A program made the translations under genes and the position numbers. Positions 1 through 8,847 of a DNA stretch of 64,000 nucleotides are shown here, piece by piece. Under the pieces are notes generated by a model. The model was not told the origin of the DNA. It worked only from the letters and a program-made list of their open reading frames with translations, and did no database searches. The DNA comes from Nosocomiicoccus massiliensis (GTDB lineage Bacteria > Bacillota > Bacilli > Staphylococcales > Salinicoccaceae): contig NZ_CP136964.1 of NCBI RefSeq assembly GCF_002871345.2, positions 186,001 through 250,000 on the forward strand, read 5' to 3'. Each line of letters opens with the position of its first letter. Position 1 is the stretch's first letter.

Positions 1-1
1 G

Positions 2-1597
2 AGTAAAATCGCTGAAGACTACGATCTATTTGAAATTCGTTCGATGGGATTTCGAGGAGAAGCTCTCGCGAGTATTGGAGCGGTATCTAAAGCGACGGTT
101 GAAAGTTATCGTAAAGATAGACAACCGTTTAAACTCGAGTATAGCGGTGGTCGAGAAGTAAATTATACAGATGGTAAATCACGTGTCGGGACAGTCGTTA
201 CAATTGAAGACTTATTTTTTAATACACCAGCACGCTATAAATATATTAAGAGTTTACAAACTGAAGCGGGCCGTATTATCGATATTATGCAGCGTTTTAG
301 TTTTAACCATCCGCATATTCAGTTTAAATTAGCATTTGATGGTAAAGTCCGTTTTCATACGAAAGGAAATGGAAATTTACAAGAAGTCATTTCTGATGTG
401 TACGGACTAAACGTCGCGAGACATAGTGTTAAAGTTGAGGCGAAAACTCCGGATTATAAATTATCCGGGTTTATCGTTCGACCGGAAATTACGAGAAGTA
501 ACAAAAACTATATTAACCTTGCAATCAACTCACGAATTATAAAAGATTTTAGACTCGTACAAAGTGTAGTCGAAGCGTATCATACACTATTACCAAAAGA
601 TAAATATCCGGTTGTCATATTAAATATCGATATGGATCCAAAACTCGTAGACGTAAACGTCCATCCAGCGAAAACAGAAGTCCGACTGTCTAAGTTAAAA
701 GAGTTACAGCAATTAATCGAACAGACGATTCGTGAAGAGCTGCGTTCTGAACGTCTCATTCCTGAAATCGAAGCGCGTGAGAAAACTGAGAAGCCGGTGA
801 TGACACAAAATGTGTTTGATTTTTCATCACGCCCGGTGTTTGACAATACGTTTAACGAGTATAAAAGGGAAAATATATTTTCGAATAAAGAAGGCAAAAC
901 TCAAAATAATTTTGATTTTAATACGGAAAAAAGAGATGAAGTATCGTATGTGAATACGCCAATAGAAGAGCATATGAGTCATTCACGTGAGTCGTATGAT
1001 GATTATAACGATTCAAAATTACCGTATTTAGAAATCGTTGGACAAATTCACGGCACGTATATCGTCATGCAAAACGATGAAGGTATGTATTTAATGGACC
1101 AACATGCTGCACAAGAGCGTATTAAGTATGAGTATTTCTATGAAAACATTCAAAATAGTGATGAGCGTGTACCTTTACTGTTACCATATCACTTTGAGTT
1201 TTCATATGACGACGTCATTCGAATCGATGAAAAACTAAAAGATTTAAAAGCGCTCGGCTTTAATATTGAAAAAACGGGTATTAAGCAATATACAGTGACA
1301 GAATATCCGTCGTGGATATTAAAAGACGATCCAGAAGGAGATATCGAGTCAGTCATTGATTTTATCTCGAATACTGATGAGTTTTCAGTCAATAAATACC
1401 GTGAAGAGATGTCGATTATGATGAGCTGTAAACAATCGATTAAAGCGAATCATTATTTAGATTTAACACAAATGCGTGCATTATTAAAAGATTTATCTCA
1501 GTGTAAGTCACCATATACATGCCCACACGGTAGACCTGTCATTATTAAGTGGACAACGTATGAAATTGAAAAAATGTTTAATCGTATTATGAAGTAA
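2..1597 (+). CDS. mutL: DNA mismatch repair protein MutL (5' end outside window)
   Basis: MutL couples mismatch recognition by MutS to strand incision. The open frame runs in from the left edge, so the first N-terminal residues lie outside. The GHKL ATPase motif FRGEALASI is at the start of what is visible. The C-terminal half carries the nicking-endonuclease signature DQHAAQERI followed by a glutamate four residues on, then a CKQSIK motif and CPHGRP near the end. These metal-site motifs mark the endonuclease-type MutL of bacteria that lack MutH. The acidic linker between the halves is variable, as is usual. An alpha/beta hydrolase gene follows 14 bases later, as in staphylococci. Confidence 0.97.
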   Translation, partial: SKIAEDYDLFEIRSMGFRGEALASIGAVSKATVESYRKDRQPFKLEYSGGREVNYTDGKSRVGTVVTIEDLFFNTPARYKYIKSLQTEAGRIIDIMQRFSFNHPHIQFKLAFDGKVRFHTKGNGNLQEVISDVYGLNVARHSVKVEAKTPDYKLSGFIVRPEITRSNKNYINLAINSRIIKDFRLVQSVVEAYHTLLPKDKYPVVILNIDMDPKLVDVNVHPAKTEVRLSKLKELQQLIEQTIREELRSERLIPEIEAREKTEKPVMTQNVFDFSSRPVFDNTFNEYKRENIFSNKEGKTQNNFDFNTEKRDEVSYVNTPIEEHMSHSRESYDDYNDSKLPYLEIVGQIHGTYIVMQNDEGMYLMDQHAAQERIKYEYFYENIQNSDERVPLLLPYHFEFSYDDVIRIDEKLKDLKALGFNIEKTGIKQYTVTEYPSWILKDDPEGDIESVIDFISNTDEFSVNKYREEMSIMMSCKQSIKANHYLDLTQMRALLKDLSQCKSPYTCPHGRPVIIKWTTYEIEKMFNRIMK

Positions 1598-1611
1598 GAG
1601 GTGTTTATTAA

Positions 1612-2493
1612 ATGAAACAACAACTCGTCTATACGCGAAATGAAGCGATTGACGTAAAAGTATATGAACCAGAAAATCCAAAAGCCGCGATGTTACTCCT
1701 TCACGGAATTTCAGAGCATAGTGGACGTTATGATTATCTTTTAAACTTCTTTAAAGAGCATGACATATACTGCGTTGTATATGATCATAACGGACACGGT
1801 TCAAGAGATAAAGGAAATCGCGGAGAAATAGGAAGTTTTGAGACGCTCGTTCGAGATGCAAAAGACGTCTACGACTCACTTCCAGAAGATTTACCGAAAT
1901 TTGTCATCGGGCATTCGATGGGGAGTATCGTTTTAAGATTATTACTCTCAACAATTCAACCAACAGGTGCAATCATTGTAGGAACAGGTAATCGTACGTC
2001 GCCGATGGAGATGATTGAAACAGCATTCGTTAACGGTGTCGCTAAAGTATTACCAGACGCTAAGAGCTTATTTATTAATCGTCTCGCATTTTCTGGATTT
2101 GATCGTCAAGTGGATGGAACAGCGAGAAATAGATGGATTAGCAAAAACTATGAAAACGTAGTGAACTACAACAAAGATCCATTATCTGGTCATCCGGTAT
2201 CGATTAATACGTTTAAAGCTGTGAACAATGCGATTTTTGCAGTAAATAGTGAAGCAGTTATTGGACACTATAGTAAAGACACAAACTTTTTGTTAATTAG
2301 CGGTAAAGATGATCCATTTAGTCATAACGGTAGAGACGTTGAAGTGCTAGATGCGACTTTAAAAGCGCACGGATTACACACAAAATCCGTATTATACGAA
2401 GGATATCGTCATGAAATTTTAAACGAAGATATTAAAAATGACGTTTACCGTATGATTTTAGAGTGGATGGACACGGTAATCGATGGAGAGTAA
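1612..2493 (+). CDS. Alpha/beta hydrolase, monoacylglycerol lipase / lysophospholipase-like
   Basis: A 293-residue serine hydrolase of the monoacylglycerol lipase / PldB type. The nucleophile elbow GHSMGS lies near residue 101. The probable acid is the aspartate in SGKDDPF, and the probable histidine is in YRHEIL near the C-terminus. There is no signal peptide, so it should be cytoplasmic. AGAGGTG precedes the ATG. The 3' end overlaps miaA by 11 bases, so the two are probably translationally coupled. Staphylococcal genomes carry the same gene in this place. The natural substrate cannot be read from the sequence. Confidence 0.85.
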   Translation: MKQQLVYTRNEAIDVKVYEPENPKAAMLLLHGISEHSGRYDYLLNFFKEHDIYCVVYDHNGHGSRDKGNRGEIGSFETLVRDAKDVYDSLPEDLPKFVIGHSMGSIVLRLLLSTIQPTGAIIVGTGNRTSPMEMIETAFVNGVAKVLPDAKSLFINRLAFSGFDRQVDGTARNRWISKNYENVVNYNKDPLSGHPVSINTFKAVNNAIFAVNSEAVIGHYSKDTNFLLISGKDDPFSHNGRDVEVLDATLKAHGLHTKSVLYEGYRHEILNEDIKNDVYRMILEWMDTVIDGE

Positions 2494-3376
2494 ACAAAAA
2501 GTAATTTGTCTCGTCGGGCCGACTGCTGTTGGTAAAACAGATATGTCTATAAAAATCGCACAACGATTTAATTTAAACGTAATTAGCGGTGACTCGATGC
2601 AAGTGTATAAAGGGATGGATATCGGAACTGGTAAAATCTCTCGTGAAGAGATGGACGGTGTTCGCCATGAGATGATCGATATTTTATCACCAGAAGAAGA
2701 ATTTTCTGTAAAAGAATTTCAAACGAGAGTCAGAGAGTTAATGGAACGTGAATATAAAAACGATAATATTCCATTTATCGTTGGAGGTACTGCGTTTTAC
2801 ATCCATGCGCTTATTAACGATTTTCAGTTTGACGATGAAGACCATAAAGAGAAAGAAGCACGTGTACAGTATTACGAAACGTTTTCTAGTGAAGCATTGT
2901 ATGAGAAAGTAAAAGCATTAAATGAAGACGTTCATATTAACAATCGTAAACGTATGATACGTGTACTCGTAAAACATGATTTAGGTGCGAAACCGTCACA
3001 TGATACTGAAGAAAAATACGACGCGTTAATTATCGGATTATATGACGATAGAGATGTCTTATACGAACGTATCAATGAGCGAGTCTTAACGATGATAAGT
3101 GAAGGACTTGAAGAAGAAGTAAGTAACCTCTTTGAAACGTATGACTTATCTAAAACAGCACTTGGAGCAATTGGTTATCATGAATTCATCGATTATTTTA
3201 ACGGAAAAAAATCGCTAGATAAGGTAATCGAAGATATTCAACAAGATTCACGCCGATACTCGAAGCGTCAGTTGACATATTTAAGAAATAAATTGAGTGT
3301 GGAATGGTATAAAGTCGGTACTGATGAAGCGGAGATATTTGAGAGAATAGAGACATTCATAAAAAAGTCTCATTGA
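2483..3376 (+). CDS. miaA: tRNA dimethylallyltransferase MiaA
   Basis: MiaA transfers a dimethylallyl group to N6 of A37 in tRNAs that read UNN codons. The P-loop GPTAVGKT is at residues 9-16, followed by the DSMQVYKGMDIGT segment typical of the family, and YSKRQLTYLRN near the end contacts the substrate tRNA. The 297-residue length is normal. The start lies inside the upstream hydrolase gene. In Staphylococcus the next gene is hfq; here the next gene is a peroxidase homologue on the other strand, and no hfq is seen. The stop codon lies within the stem of the shared terminator. Confidence 0.96.
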   Translation: MESKQKVICLVGPTAVGKTDMSIKIAQRFNLNVISGDSMQVYKGMDIGTGKISREEMDGVRHEMIDILSPEEEFSVKEFQTRVRELMEREYKNDNIPFIVGGTAFYIHALINDFQFDDEDHKEKEARVQYYETFSSEALYEKVKALNEDVHINNRKRMIRVLVKHDLGAKPSHDTEEKYDALIIGLYDDRDVLYERINERVLTMISEGLEEEVSNLFETYDLSKTALGAIGYHEFIDYFNGKKSLDKVIEDIQQDSRRYSKRQLTYLRNKLSVEWYKVGTDEAEIFERIETFIKKSH

Positions 3377-3397
3377 TCATACATCAATGAGACTTTT
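3363..3397. terminator. Bidirectional terminator between miaA and the peroxidase homologue
   Basis: A perfect 15-bp stem (AAAAGTCTCATTGAT at 3363-3377, its complement at 3383-3397) with a 5-nt loop. It has A runs on the left and T runs on the right, so it can end transcription from both convergent genes. The miaA stop codon is part of the stem. Confidence 0.9.
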
Positions 3398-3398
3398 A

Positions 3399-3890
3399 CT
3401 ATACACTTTCTTCTAAGTATGGTTCGATTATATTATATAGACTTTCGTAATTCACATCGTGATTGAGTCGCTTAACGATTTCACCTGTTCTAGAAACGAC
3501 GAACATCGTAAAGTTTCGTTTCACATCGTTTTTAAACATTTTAAATTTACCTTCAGTTAAGTAACTAAAAATCGGATGTTTCGTATCACCTTTTACATCT
3601 ACTTTTTCCATTAACGGTAAATCGATGGCCAATGCTTGATGTAACGCATGGTCGAGTTCAGTAGAGCGAAGTGTTTCTTTTTCATCGAGTTGATCTGTAG
3701 GAAATAGAAGAACTTCTAATCTTTGATCTTTTAAGTTGCTGTAGAGTTTCTCTAGCATCGTTAAATCATTAAAACGGTCGATATTACTCGCCATCGTAAC
3801 AATTAGTACAACATGATCTTTATAATCGGACATTTTTATTAAGTTTTTATGGATATCTCTTGTTTTTAAATCGTAAAACTCACGTACCAT
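3399..3890 (-). CDS. Glutathione peroxidase-family protein lacking the catalytic cysteine
   Basis: The 163-residue protein follows the glutathione-peroxidase fold: YDLKTRDI at the N-terminus, DYKDHVVLIV, FPTDQL where active enzymes have FxxNQF, the LMEKVDVKGDTKHPIFSYL segment, and NFTMFVVSRTGEIVKR. Its place between miaA and hflX is the place of the staphylococcal peroxidase homologue bsaA. The catalytic motif is changed: the position of the (Seleno)Cys in TASKCG reads MASNID, and the tryptophan of WNFTKF is arginine. The glutamine is kept. It therefore looks like a non-catalytic member of the family that is still under selection as an open frame. A structural or regulatory role is only a guess. 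Confidence 0.75.
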   Translation of the reverse strand: MVREFYDLKTRDIHKNLIKMSDYKDHVVLIVTMASNIDRFNDLTMLEKLYSNLKDQRLEVLLFPTDQLDEKETLRSTELDHALHQALAIDLPLMEKVDVKGDTKHPIFSYLTEGKFKMFKNDVKRNFTMFVVSRTGEIVKRLNHDVNYESLYNIIEPYLEESV

Positions 3891-3991
3891 TTAATTATCA
3901 CCCTTATCTATTCGCCTTACTTATATTCACTTAAAACGCTGACGTTAAACACAAAACAGATAATTATTTTTAAATCTGGAGGTGACACAAG

Positions 3992-5218
3992 TTGGAACAA
4001 CAATTTTCAGGCATCATTATCGCCGTAAACACAAAAGATACTGAAGACATCGAAAGTGAAGTATCTGAATTAAAGGTTTTAGCTGAATCTATCGGCATTG
4101 ACATATTAAATACGCACATTCAAAATCGCCAAGAAGTCGACACGCGTTACTATGTCGGAAGTGGCTTTTTAGAAGAAGTTAAAGCGATGTATGACACGCT
4201 CGATTACGTCATCGTAAACGATGAAATTAAAGCATCACAAAATAGAAATATTGAAAGTATACTCGATACGTCAGTTCTCGATCGAACGCAAGTCATTTTA
4301 GACATATTTAGTTTACGTGCAAATACGAAAGCGGGTCAGCTACAAGTCGAGCTCGCTCAGCTTGAGTATTTACTCCCGAGACTTCGCGGACAAGGTATTA
4401 ACTTATCTCGTCTTGGTGGGGGAATCGGGACGAGAGGTCCTGGTGAAACGAAATTAGAAACCGACCGACGACATATTAATAGACGTATTAAAGAGATTAA
4501 AAAAGAACTAAAGACGATTGAAAATACGAGACAAAATTACCGCGATCAAAGAAATCGTAGTAATGTCACTAAATTTAGTTTGATAGGATATACGAACGCC
4601 GGGAAGTCAGCGATGTTTAATGCACTTACTGAAGCGGACACGAAAGAAATTAACCAATTATTCGCAACACTCGATCCGAAGACGAGAAAGTTAGGATTTC
4701 AAAACGGGTTTAATGCGATTTTGACAGATACGGTTGGGTTTATTCAAAAATTACCGACGACACTCGTTGAAAGTTTTAAATCTACGCTAGAAGAAGCACG
4801 TGACAGTGACTTTTTAATTCACGTCATCGATAACAACTCAAAATATATCGACGCCCATTTTAATACGGTGATCGCTCTATTAAAAGAGCTCGATATGTCA
4901 CACATTCCGGTCATTGTACTATTCAATAAAAGTGACTTAAATCCGAATTTAAATTATGTGACAGAGGAAATGTATTTTATCGTCAATAAATTTATGCCAA
5001 AACATACGCTGTTAAACTGTTTAGAAGACGGAATAAAAATGCATTATGAAGCGTATAATAGAAATATTGAACCGAGTAAAATCAACGAATTATATGATTT
5101 AAAACAAAGAACGTACGTGACGAAAGAAGCGTTTGACGAGGAGTTAGAAGTATACAAAATTGAGGGATACACAAAAGATATAAGTATCGTTCAAGAGATT
5201 TTAAAGGAGAAACAATGA
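3992..5218 (+). CDS. hflX: GTPase HflX (ribosome-splitting factor)
   Basis: HflX is a ribosome-associated GTPase that splits stalled or heat-damaged 70S particles. The 408-residue protein has the family loop GGGIGTRGPGETKLETDRR, then G1 GYTNAGKS, G3 DTVGFI and G4 NKSD. The start is TTG at 3992, placed 7 bases after TGGAGGTG; no ATG fits better. The last four bases overlap the start of the next gene (ATGA), so translation of the two is probably coupled. Confidence 0.95.
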   Translation: MEQQFSGIIIAVNTKDTEDIESEVSELKVLAESIGIDILNTHIQNRQEVDTRYYVGSGFLEEVKAMYDTLDYVIVNDEIKASQNRNIESILDTSVLDRTQVILDIFSLRANTKAGQLQVELAQLEYLLPRLRGQGINLSRLGGGIGTRGPGETKLETDRRHINRRIKEIKKELKTIENTRQNYRDQRNRSNVTKFSLIGYTNAGKSAMFNALTEADTKEINQLFATLDPKTRKLGFQNGFNAILTDTVGFIQKLPTTLVESFKSTLEEARDSDFLIHVIDNNSKYIDAHFNTVIALLKELDMSHIPVIVLFNKSDLNPNLNYVTEEMYFIVNKFMPKHTLLNCLEDGIKMHYEAYNRNIEPSKINELYDLKQRTYVTKEAFDEELEVYKIEGYTKDISIVQEILKEKQ

Positions 5219-6456
5219 CACACGCATTAGAGATTATTAAGCAATCAGAAATAGAAATAGAACCACTTGTAAAACAGAATAAACAAATTGCATATGATAA
5301 CTTTAAAAAAGTGATGCAATCATTTAACGATCACTCCGTTATGGAAAGTGACTTTACTGGAACGACAGGTTACGGGTATGACGACACGGGTCGTGACAAA
5401 TTAGAAGATATTTATAGAGATATTTTTAAAGCGGAAGATGCGCTCGTACGCGCGCAAATTATTTCAGGAACACATGCGATTTCTCTCAGTCTTTTATCGT
5501 TATTAGAACGTGGTGACGAGTTATTATACATTACGGGTTGGCCGTACGACACGTTAGAAAAAGTGATCGGAGATAGTGAGGAAGACGTCGGAAGTATGAA
5601 AGCACTCGGCATTGATTTTAATTATGTCGATTTAATTGACGATAAAGCGTTCGATATCGATGCGATTTTAAACAATATTAAAGACAACACGAAAGTAATC
5701 GGTATTCAGCGTTCACGTGGATACTCGACTAGAAAATCGTTAACGATCGAACAAATTGAAGCGGTTATAAAAACGATTAAAGAACGTCATCCAAATATTA
5801 TCGTATTTGTCGATAACTGTTATGGTGAATTTGTAGAACGTAGAGAACCGATTGAAGTCGGTGCGGATATCGCTGCTGGAAGTTTAATAAAAAACCCAGG
5901 TGGTGGACTTGCTAAAATGGGTGGATACGTTGTTGGTCGTAAAGATTTAATTGAACGTGTCAGTTATAGATTAACTGTCCCTGGTATCGGTAAAGAAATG
6001 GGAGCGTCACTAGAAGTACTACTCGATATGTATCAAGGATTATTTATGGCACCGCACGCTGTCATTGAAAGTTTAAATGGGGCGCTACTTACGAGTCACG
6101 TGTTAACGAAATTAGGGTATCGTACAGATCCATTATTTGATGAAACACGTACTGACTTAATACAAAGCATTCAGTTTAACACTGAAGAAGAAATGATTTC
6201 ATTTATACAAATGGTACAAAGCGCGAGCCCTGTAAACTCTAAATTTTTACCGATTCCAGATTTAATACCAGGCTATCAACATCCAGTCATTATGGCAGCA
6301 GGAACATTTATACAAGGTGCATCTTTAGAATTATCTGCAGATGGGCCAGTGAGGGAACCATATATCGCATTTATGCAAGGTGGCTTAGTATACGAGCACG
6401 TTAAATACGCGTTAGAAAAAGTTCTTACTCACTGGAGTGAGAAAGGGATTATATAG
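5215..6456 (+). CDS. PLP-dependent methionine gamma-lyase family protein (YnbB / aluminium resistance family)
   Basis: A 413-residue fold-type I PLP enzyme of the family annotated as aluminium resistance protein or methionine gamma-lyase family. The probable PLP lysine is in SLIKNPGGGLAKMGGYVVG, and VFVDNCYGEF supplies the ring-stacking and aspartate contacts. HflX-YnbB order is standard in Bacillales. In Bacillus and Staphylococcus glnR and glnA follow, but here they are absent. The true reaction of the family is poorly established. Confidence 0.85.
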   Translation: MTHALEIIKQSEIEIEPLVKQNKQIAYDNFKKVMQSFNDHSVMESDFTGTTGYGYDDTGRDKLEDIYRDIFKAEDALVRAQIISGTHAISLSLLSLLERGDELLYITGWPYDTLEKVIGDSEEDVGSMKALGIDFNYVDLIDDKAFDIDAILNNIKDNTKVIGIQRSRGYSTRKSLTIEQIEAVIKTIKERHPNIIVFVDNCYGEFVERREPIEVGADIAAGSLIKNPGGGLAKMGGYVVGRKDLIERVSYRLTVPGIGKEMGASLEVLLDMYQGLFMAPHAVIESLNGALLTSHVLTKLGYRTDPLFDETRTDLIQSIQFNTEEEMISFIQMVQSASPVNSKFLPIPDLIPGYQHPVIMAAGTFIQGASLELSADGPVREPYIAFMQGGLVYEHVKYALEKVLTHWSEKGII

Positions 6457-6499
6457 AAACGCTTAAGGGTATATCGAATTGTGAAGGGAGAATGGTACT

Positions 6500-7462
6500 A
6501 TGTTAGTTAAATTATTAGAACCTCTAAACATACCGGACGAAATGGTGGAAAAACTCGCAGCACCGATTAAAGAAAAAGGTCACGAATTTGTGTATTACAA
6601 CGAGAAAACGACGGATAAAGATGAATTAATCGAGCGTAGTAAAGACGCTGACGTTATTATGATTGCGAACAATCCATATCCAAAAGAAGCAATCGAACAA
6701 AATGAGAACTTAAAATACATTAACGTTGCATTTACAGGTGTCGATCACGTGGAATTAGATGACGCAAATACGAAAGAAAAAGTTCTTTTAAGTAACGCTG
6801 CAGGTTATGCTAATACAGCTGTTGCTGAACTCGCGGTCGGTTTAACGTTAGACGTATTCAGAAAAATCACTGAAGGAGACAGTGATACGAGAAAAGCTGA
6901 AAACTTCCCTGGTGCTTTCCAAGGTAGAGAAATTAAAGGAAAAACAGTTGGTTTTATCGGAACAGGTAAAATCGGTTTAGAAACTGCTAAGCTATTTAAA
7001 GCGTTTGGAGCGAACTTAATCGCGTATAACGGCTCGAGTGAAAAACCTGAAGCATTAGAACTCGGTATGGAGTATATGGACTTAGATGACATGTTAAAAC
7101 AGTCAGACATCATTACTTTACACGTACCAGCAACGAAAGATACGCATCATTTACTCGGTAAAGAAGAATTTGAAAAGATGAAAGAAAGTGCCGTTTTAAT
7201 TAACTGTGCGCGTGGACCAGTCGTTGATAACGATGCTTTAGCAGATGCGTTAAATAACGATGTAATCGCTGGAGCAGGAATCGACGTATATGATATGGAA
7301 CCTCCAATTCCAGGGGACTACAAATTATTAAATGCAAAAAACACAGTATTAACACCACACGTCGGATTCTTAACAGATGAAGCGATGGAGTTAAGAGCAA
7401 AAATCGCATTTGAAAATACGATTAAGTTTTTAGAAGGAAATCCTCAAAACTTAATGAACTAA
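6500..7462 (+). CDS. D-2-hydroxyacid dehydrogenase (NAD-dependent)
   Basis: A 320-residue member of the D-isomer specific 2-hydroxyacid dehydrogenases. The Rossmann motif is GFIGTGKIG near residue 153. The catalytic trio is arginine in NCARGPVVD, glutamate in YDMEPP and histidine in LTPHVGFLT. The substrate cannot be assigned; phosphoglycerate, glyoxylate and other 2-oxoacids all occur in this family. GAAGGGAG precedes the ATG. The M20 hydrolase starts 24 bases after the stop with no terminator between, so the two probably form one transcript. Confidence 0.85.
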   Translation: MLVKLLEPLNIPDEMVEKLAAPIKEKGHEFVYYNEKTTDKDELIERSKDADVIMIANNPYPKEAIEQNENLKYINVAFTGVDHVELDDANTKEKVLLSNAAGYANTAVAELAVGLTLDVFRKITEGDSDTRKAENFPGAFQGREIKGKTVGFIGTGKIGLETAKLFKAFGANLIAYNGSSEKPEALELGMEYMDLDDMLKQSDIITLHVPATKDTHHLLGKEEFEKMKESAVLINCARGPVVDNDALADALNNDVIAGAGIDVYDMEPPIPGDYKLLNAKNTVLTPHVGFLTDEAMELRAKIAFENTIKFLEGNPQNLMN

Positions 7463-7486
7463 ATGATTGAATTAGGGGCATGATAT

Positions 7487-8707
7487 ATGGATATTCGTTC
7501 AACGTTTATAAAGTTAGATGAAAAATTTTCTCGTTTTGGTGGTTTAGAACCACGTGGGATTACACGATTATTATATACAGATGAGTGGAAGGCTGCCGTT
7601 AATGCCCTCATTGAAGAGTTCGATAATAACGGATTAGAAGTCGTTCAAGATTCAATCGGTAACGTTTCAGGTAAACTCGTTGGAGTAAATAGCGATGAGA
7701 CGATTTTAACGGGATCTCATATCGACACTGTCGTTGAAGGTGGTCATCTCGACGGGCAATACGGAATTCTCGCCGGACTTACAGCGATTCTTTACTTAAA
7801 AGAAAAATATGGTCAACCTAAGAAAAATATTGAAGTACTTGCACTCGCTGAAGAAGAAGGTAGCCGGTTCCCAATTGCATTTTGGGGCAGTAAAAACTTC
7901 TTTAACATTCAAGATAACGAAATTGTAAAAGGACTCACAGACTCTGAAGGCGTTAATTTTGTCGATGCTATGAGACAATCAGGTTTTGACTTTAGAACAG
8001 ACGACTCAGTACGAAACGACATTAAAGCGTGGATAGAAATTCATATTGAGCAAGGTCAAGTGCTAGAAAAAGAACAAAAACAAATCGGTGTCGTTACAGG
8101 TATTGTTGGTTTTAAACGATATTACATAAACTTAAAAGGTGAAGCAAACCATGCTGGAACAACACCGATGGGTTATAGAAAAGATGTAGTTGTTTCATTT
8201 AGCGAAATCGTACAAAGACTAAATCAGAAAGCTAAAGAGATTGGAGATCCACTTGTCATTACGTTTGGTAAAGTAAACCTCGTTCCAAATGTCACGAACG
8301 TTGTCCCAGGTGAAATTGAATTTAGTGTAGACACGCGTCATATAGACGAAAAGGAATTAAATCACTTTAGTAAAATTGTCGAAGATACGATTCAAGAAGT
8401 TGCTACAAAAAATGGATTAGAAGCGACGATTACACTTCATTTAGATGAACAACCAACATTGATGAATGAAGAAATTATAAAAACGATCGAAGATTCTGCA
8501 AAAGAAGTAACATCAGGGAACTATAAGTTTATGGTTTCAGGCGCAGGTCATGACACACAAATATTTTCACAGTTTGTACCATCAGGTATGTTGTTCGTAT
8601 CATCTATCGGTGGATTATCTCATAACGTCGAAGAAGACACAGATATTGAAGATTTAGTTAAAGGGATTGAAGTTTTAGCAAAAGCGTTGTATAAATTAGC
8701 GTATTAA
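7487..8707 (+). CDS. M20-family ureido/carbamoyl hydrolase (allantoate amidohydrolase or N-carbamoyl-L-amino acid hydrolase type)
   Basis: A 406-residue zinc-dependent hydrolase. Metal-site and active-site segments of the M20 carbamoylase group are present: GSHIDTV, GQYGILAG, AEEEGSRF, HIEQGQVLE and GAGHDTQIF near the C-terminus. Family members release ammonia and carbon dioxide from allantoate, ureidoglycolate or N-carbamoyl amino acids, and the sequence alone does not separate these. A neighbouring dehydrogenase and carbamate kinase would fit use of a ureido compound as a nitrogen source, which is an inference from context. Confidence 0.8.
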   Translation: MDIRSTFIKLDEKFSRFGGLEPRGITRLLYTDEWKAAVNALIEEFDNNGLEVVQDSIGNVSGKLVGVNSDETILTGSHIDTVVEGGHLDGQYGILAGLTAILYLKEKYGQPKKNIEVLALAEEEGSRFPIAFWGSKNFFNIQDNEIVKGLTDSEGVNFVDAMRQSGFDFRTDDSVRNDIKAWIEIHIEQGQVLEKEQKQIGVVTGIVGFKRYYINLKGEANHAGTTPMGYRKDVVVSFSEIVQRLNQKAKEIGDPLVITFGKVNLVPNVTNVVPGEIEFSVDTRHIDEKELNHFSKIVEDTIQEVATKNGLEATITLHLDEQPTLMNEEIIKTIEDSAKEVTSGNYKFMVSGAGHDTQIFSQFVPSGMLFVSSIGGLSHNVEEDTDIEDLVKGIEVLAKALYKLAY

Positions 8708-8754
8708 AAAGATATGAAATCACTAAAATTACTTATTTATTCATAAAGAAAGTT

Positions 8755-8782
8755 TTGATAAAATAAAAATGCTGTATAAATT
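8755..8782 (+). promoter_or_regulatory. Possible promoter of the carbamate kinase gene
   Basis: TTGATA at 8755-8760 and TAAATT at 8777-8782 are 16 bases apart, in the 140-base gap before the kinase gene. The -10 box is a weak match, so this is only a candidate. The gap holds nothing else that I recognise. Confidence 0.3.
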
Positions 8783-8847
8783 AAATCTTACGTCAAATGT
8801 GAGTGACCATATGGCATCAATTAAATATTTAATCAGGAGTGGTATTA

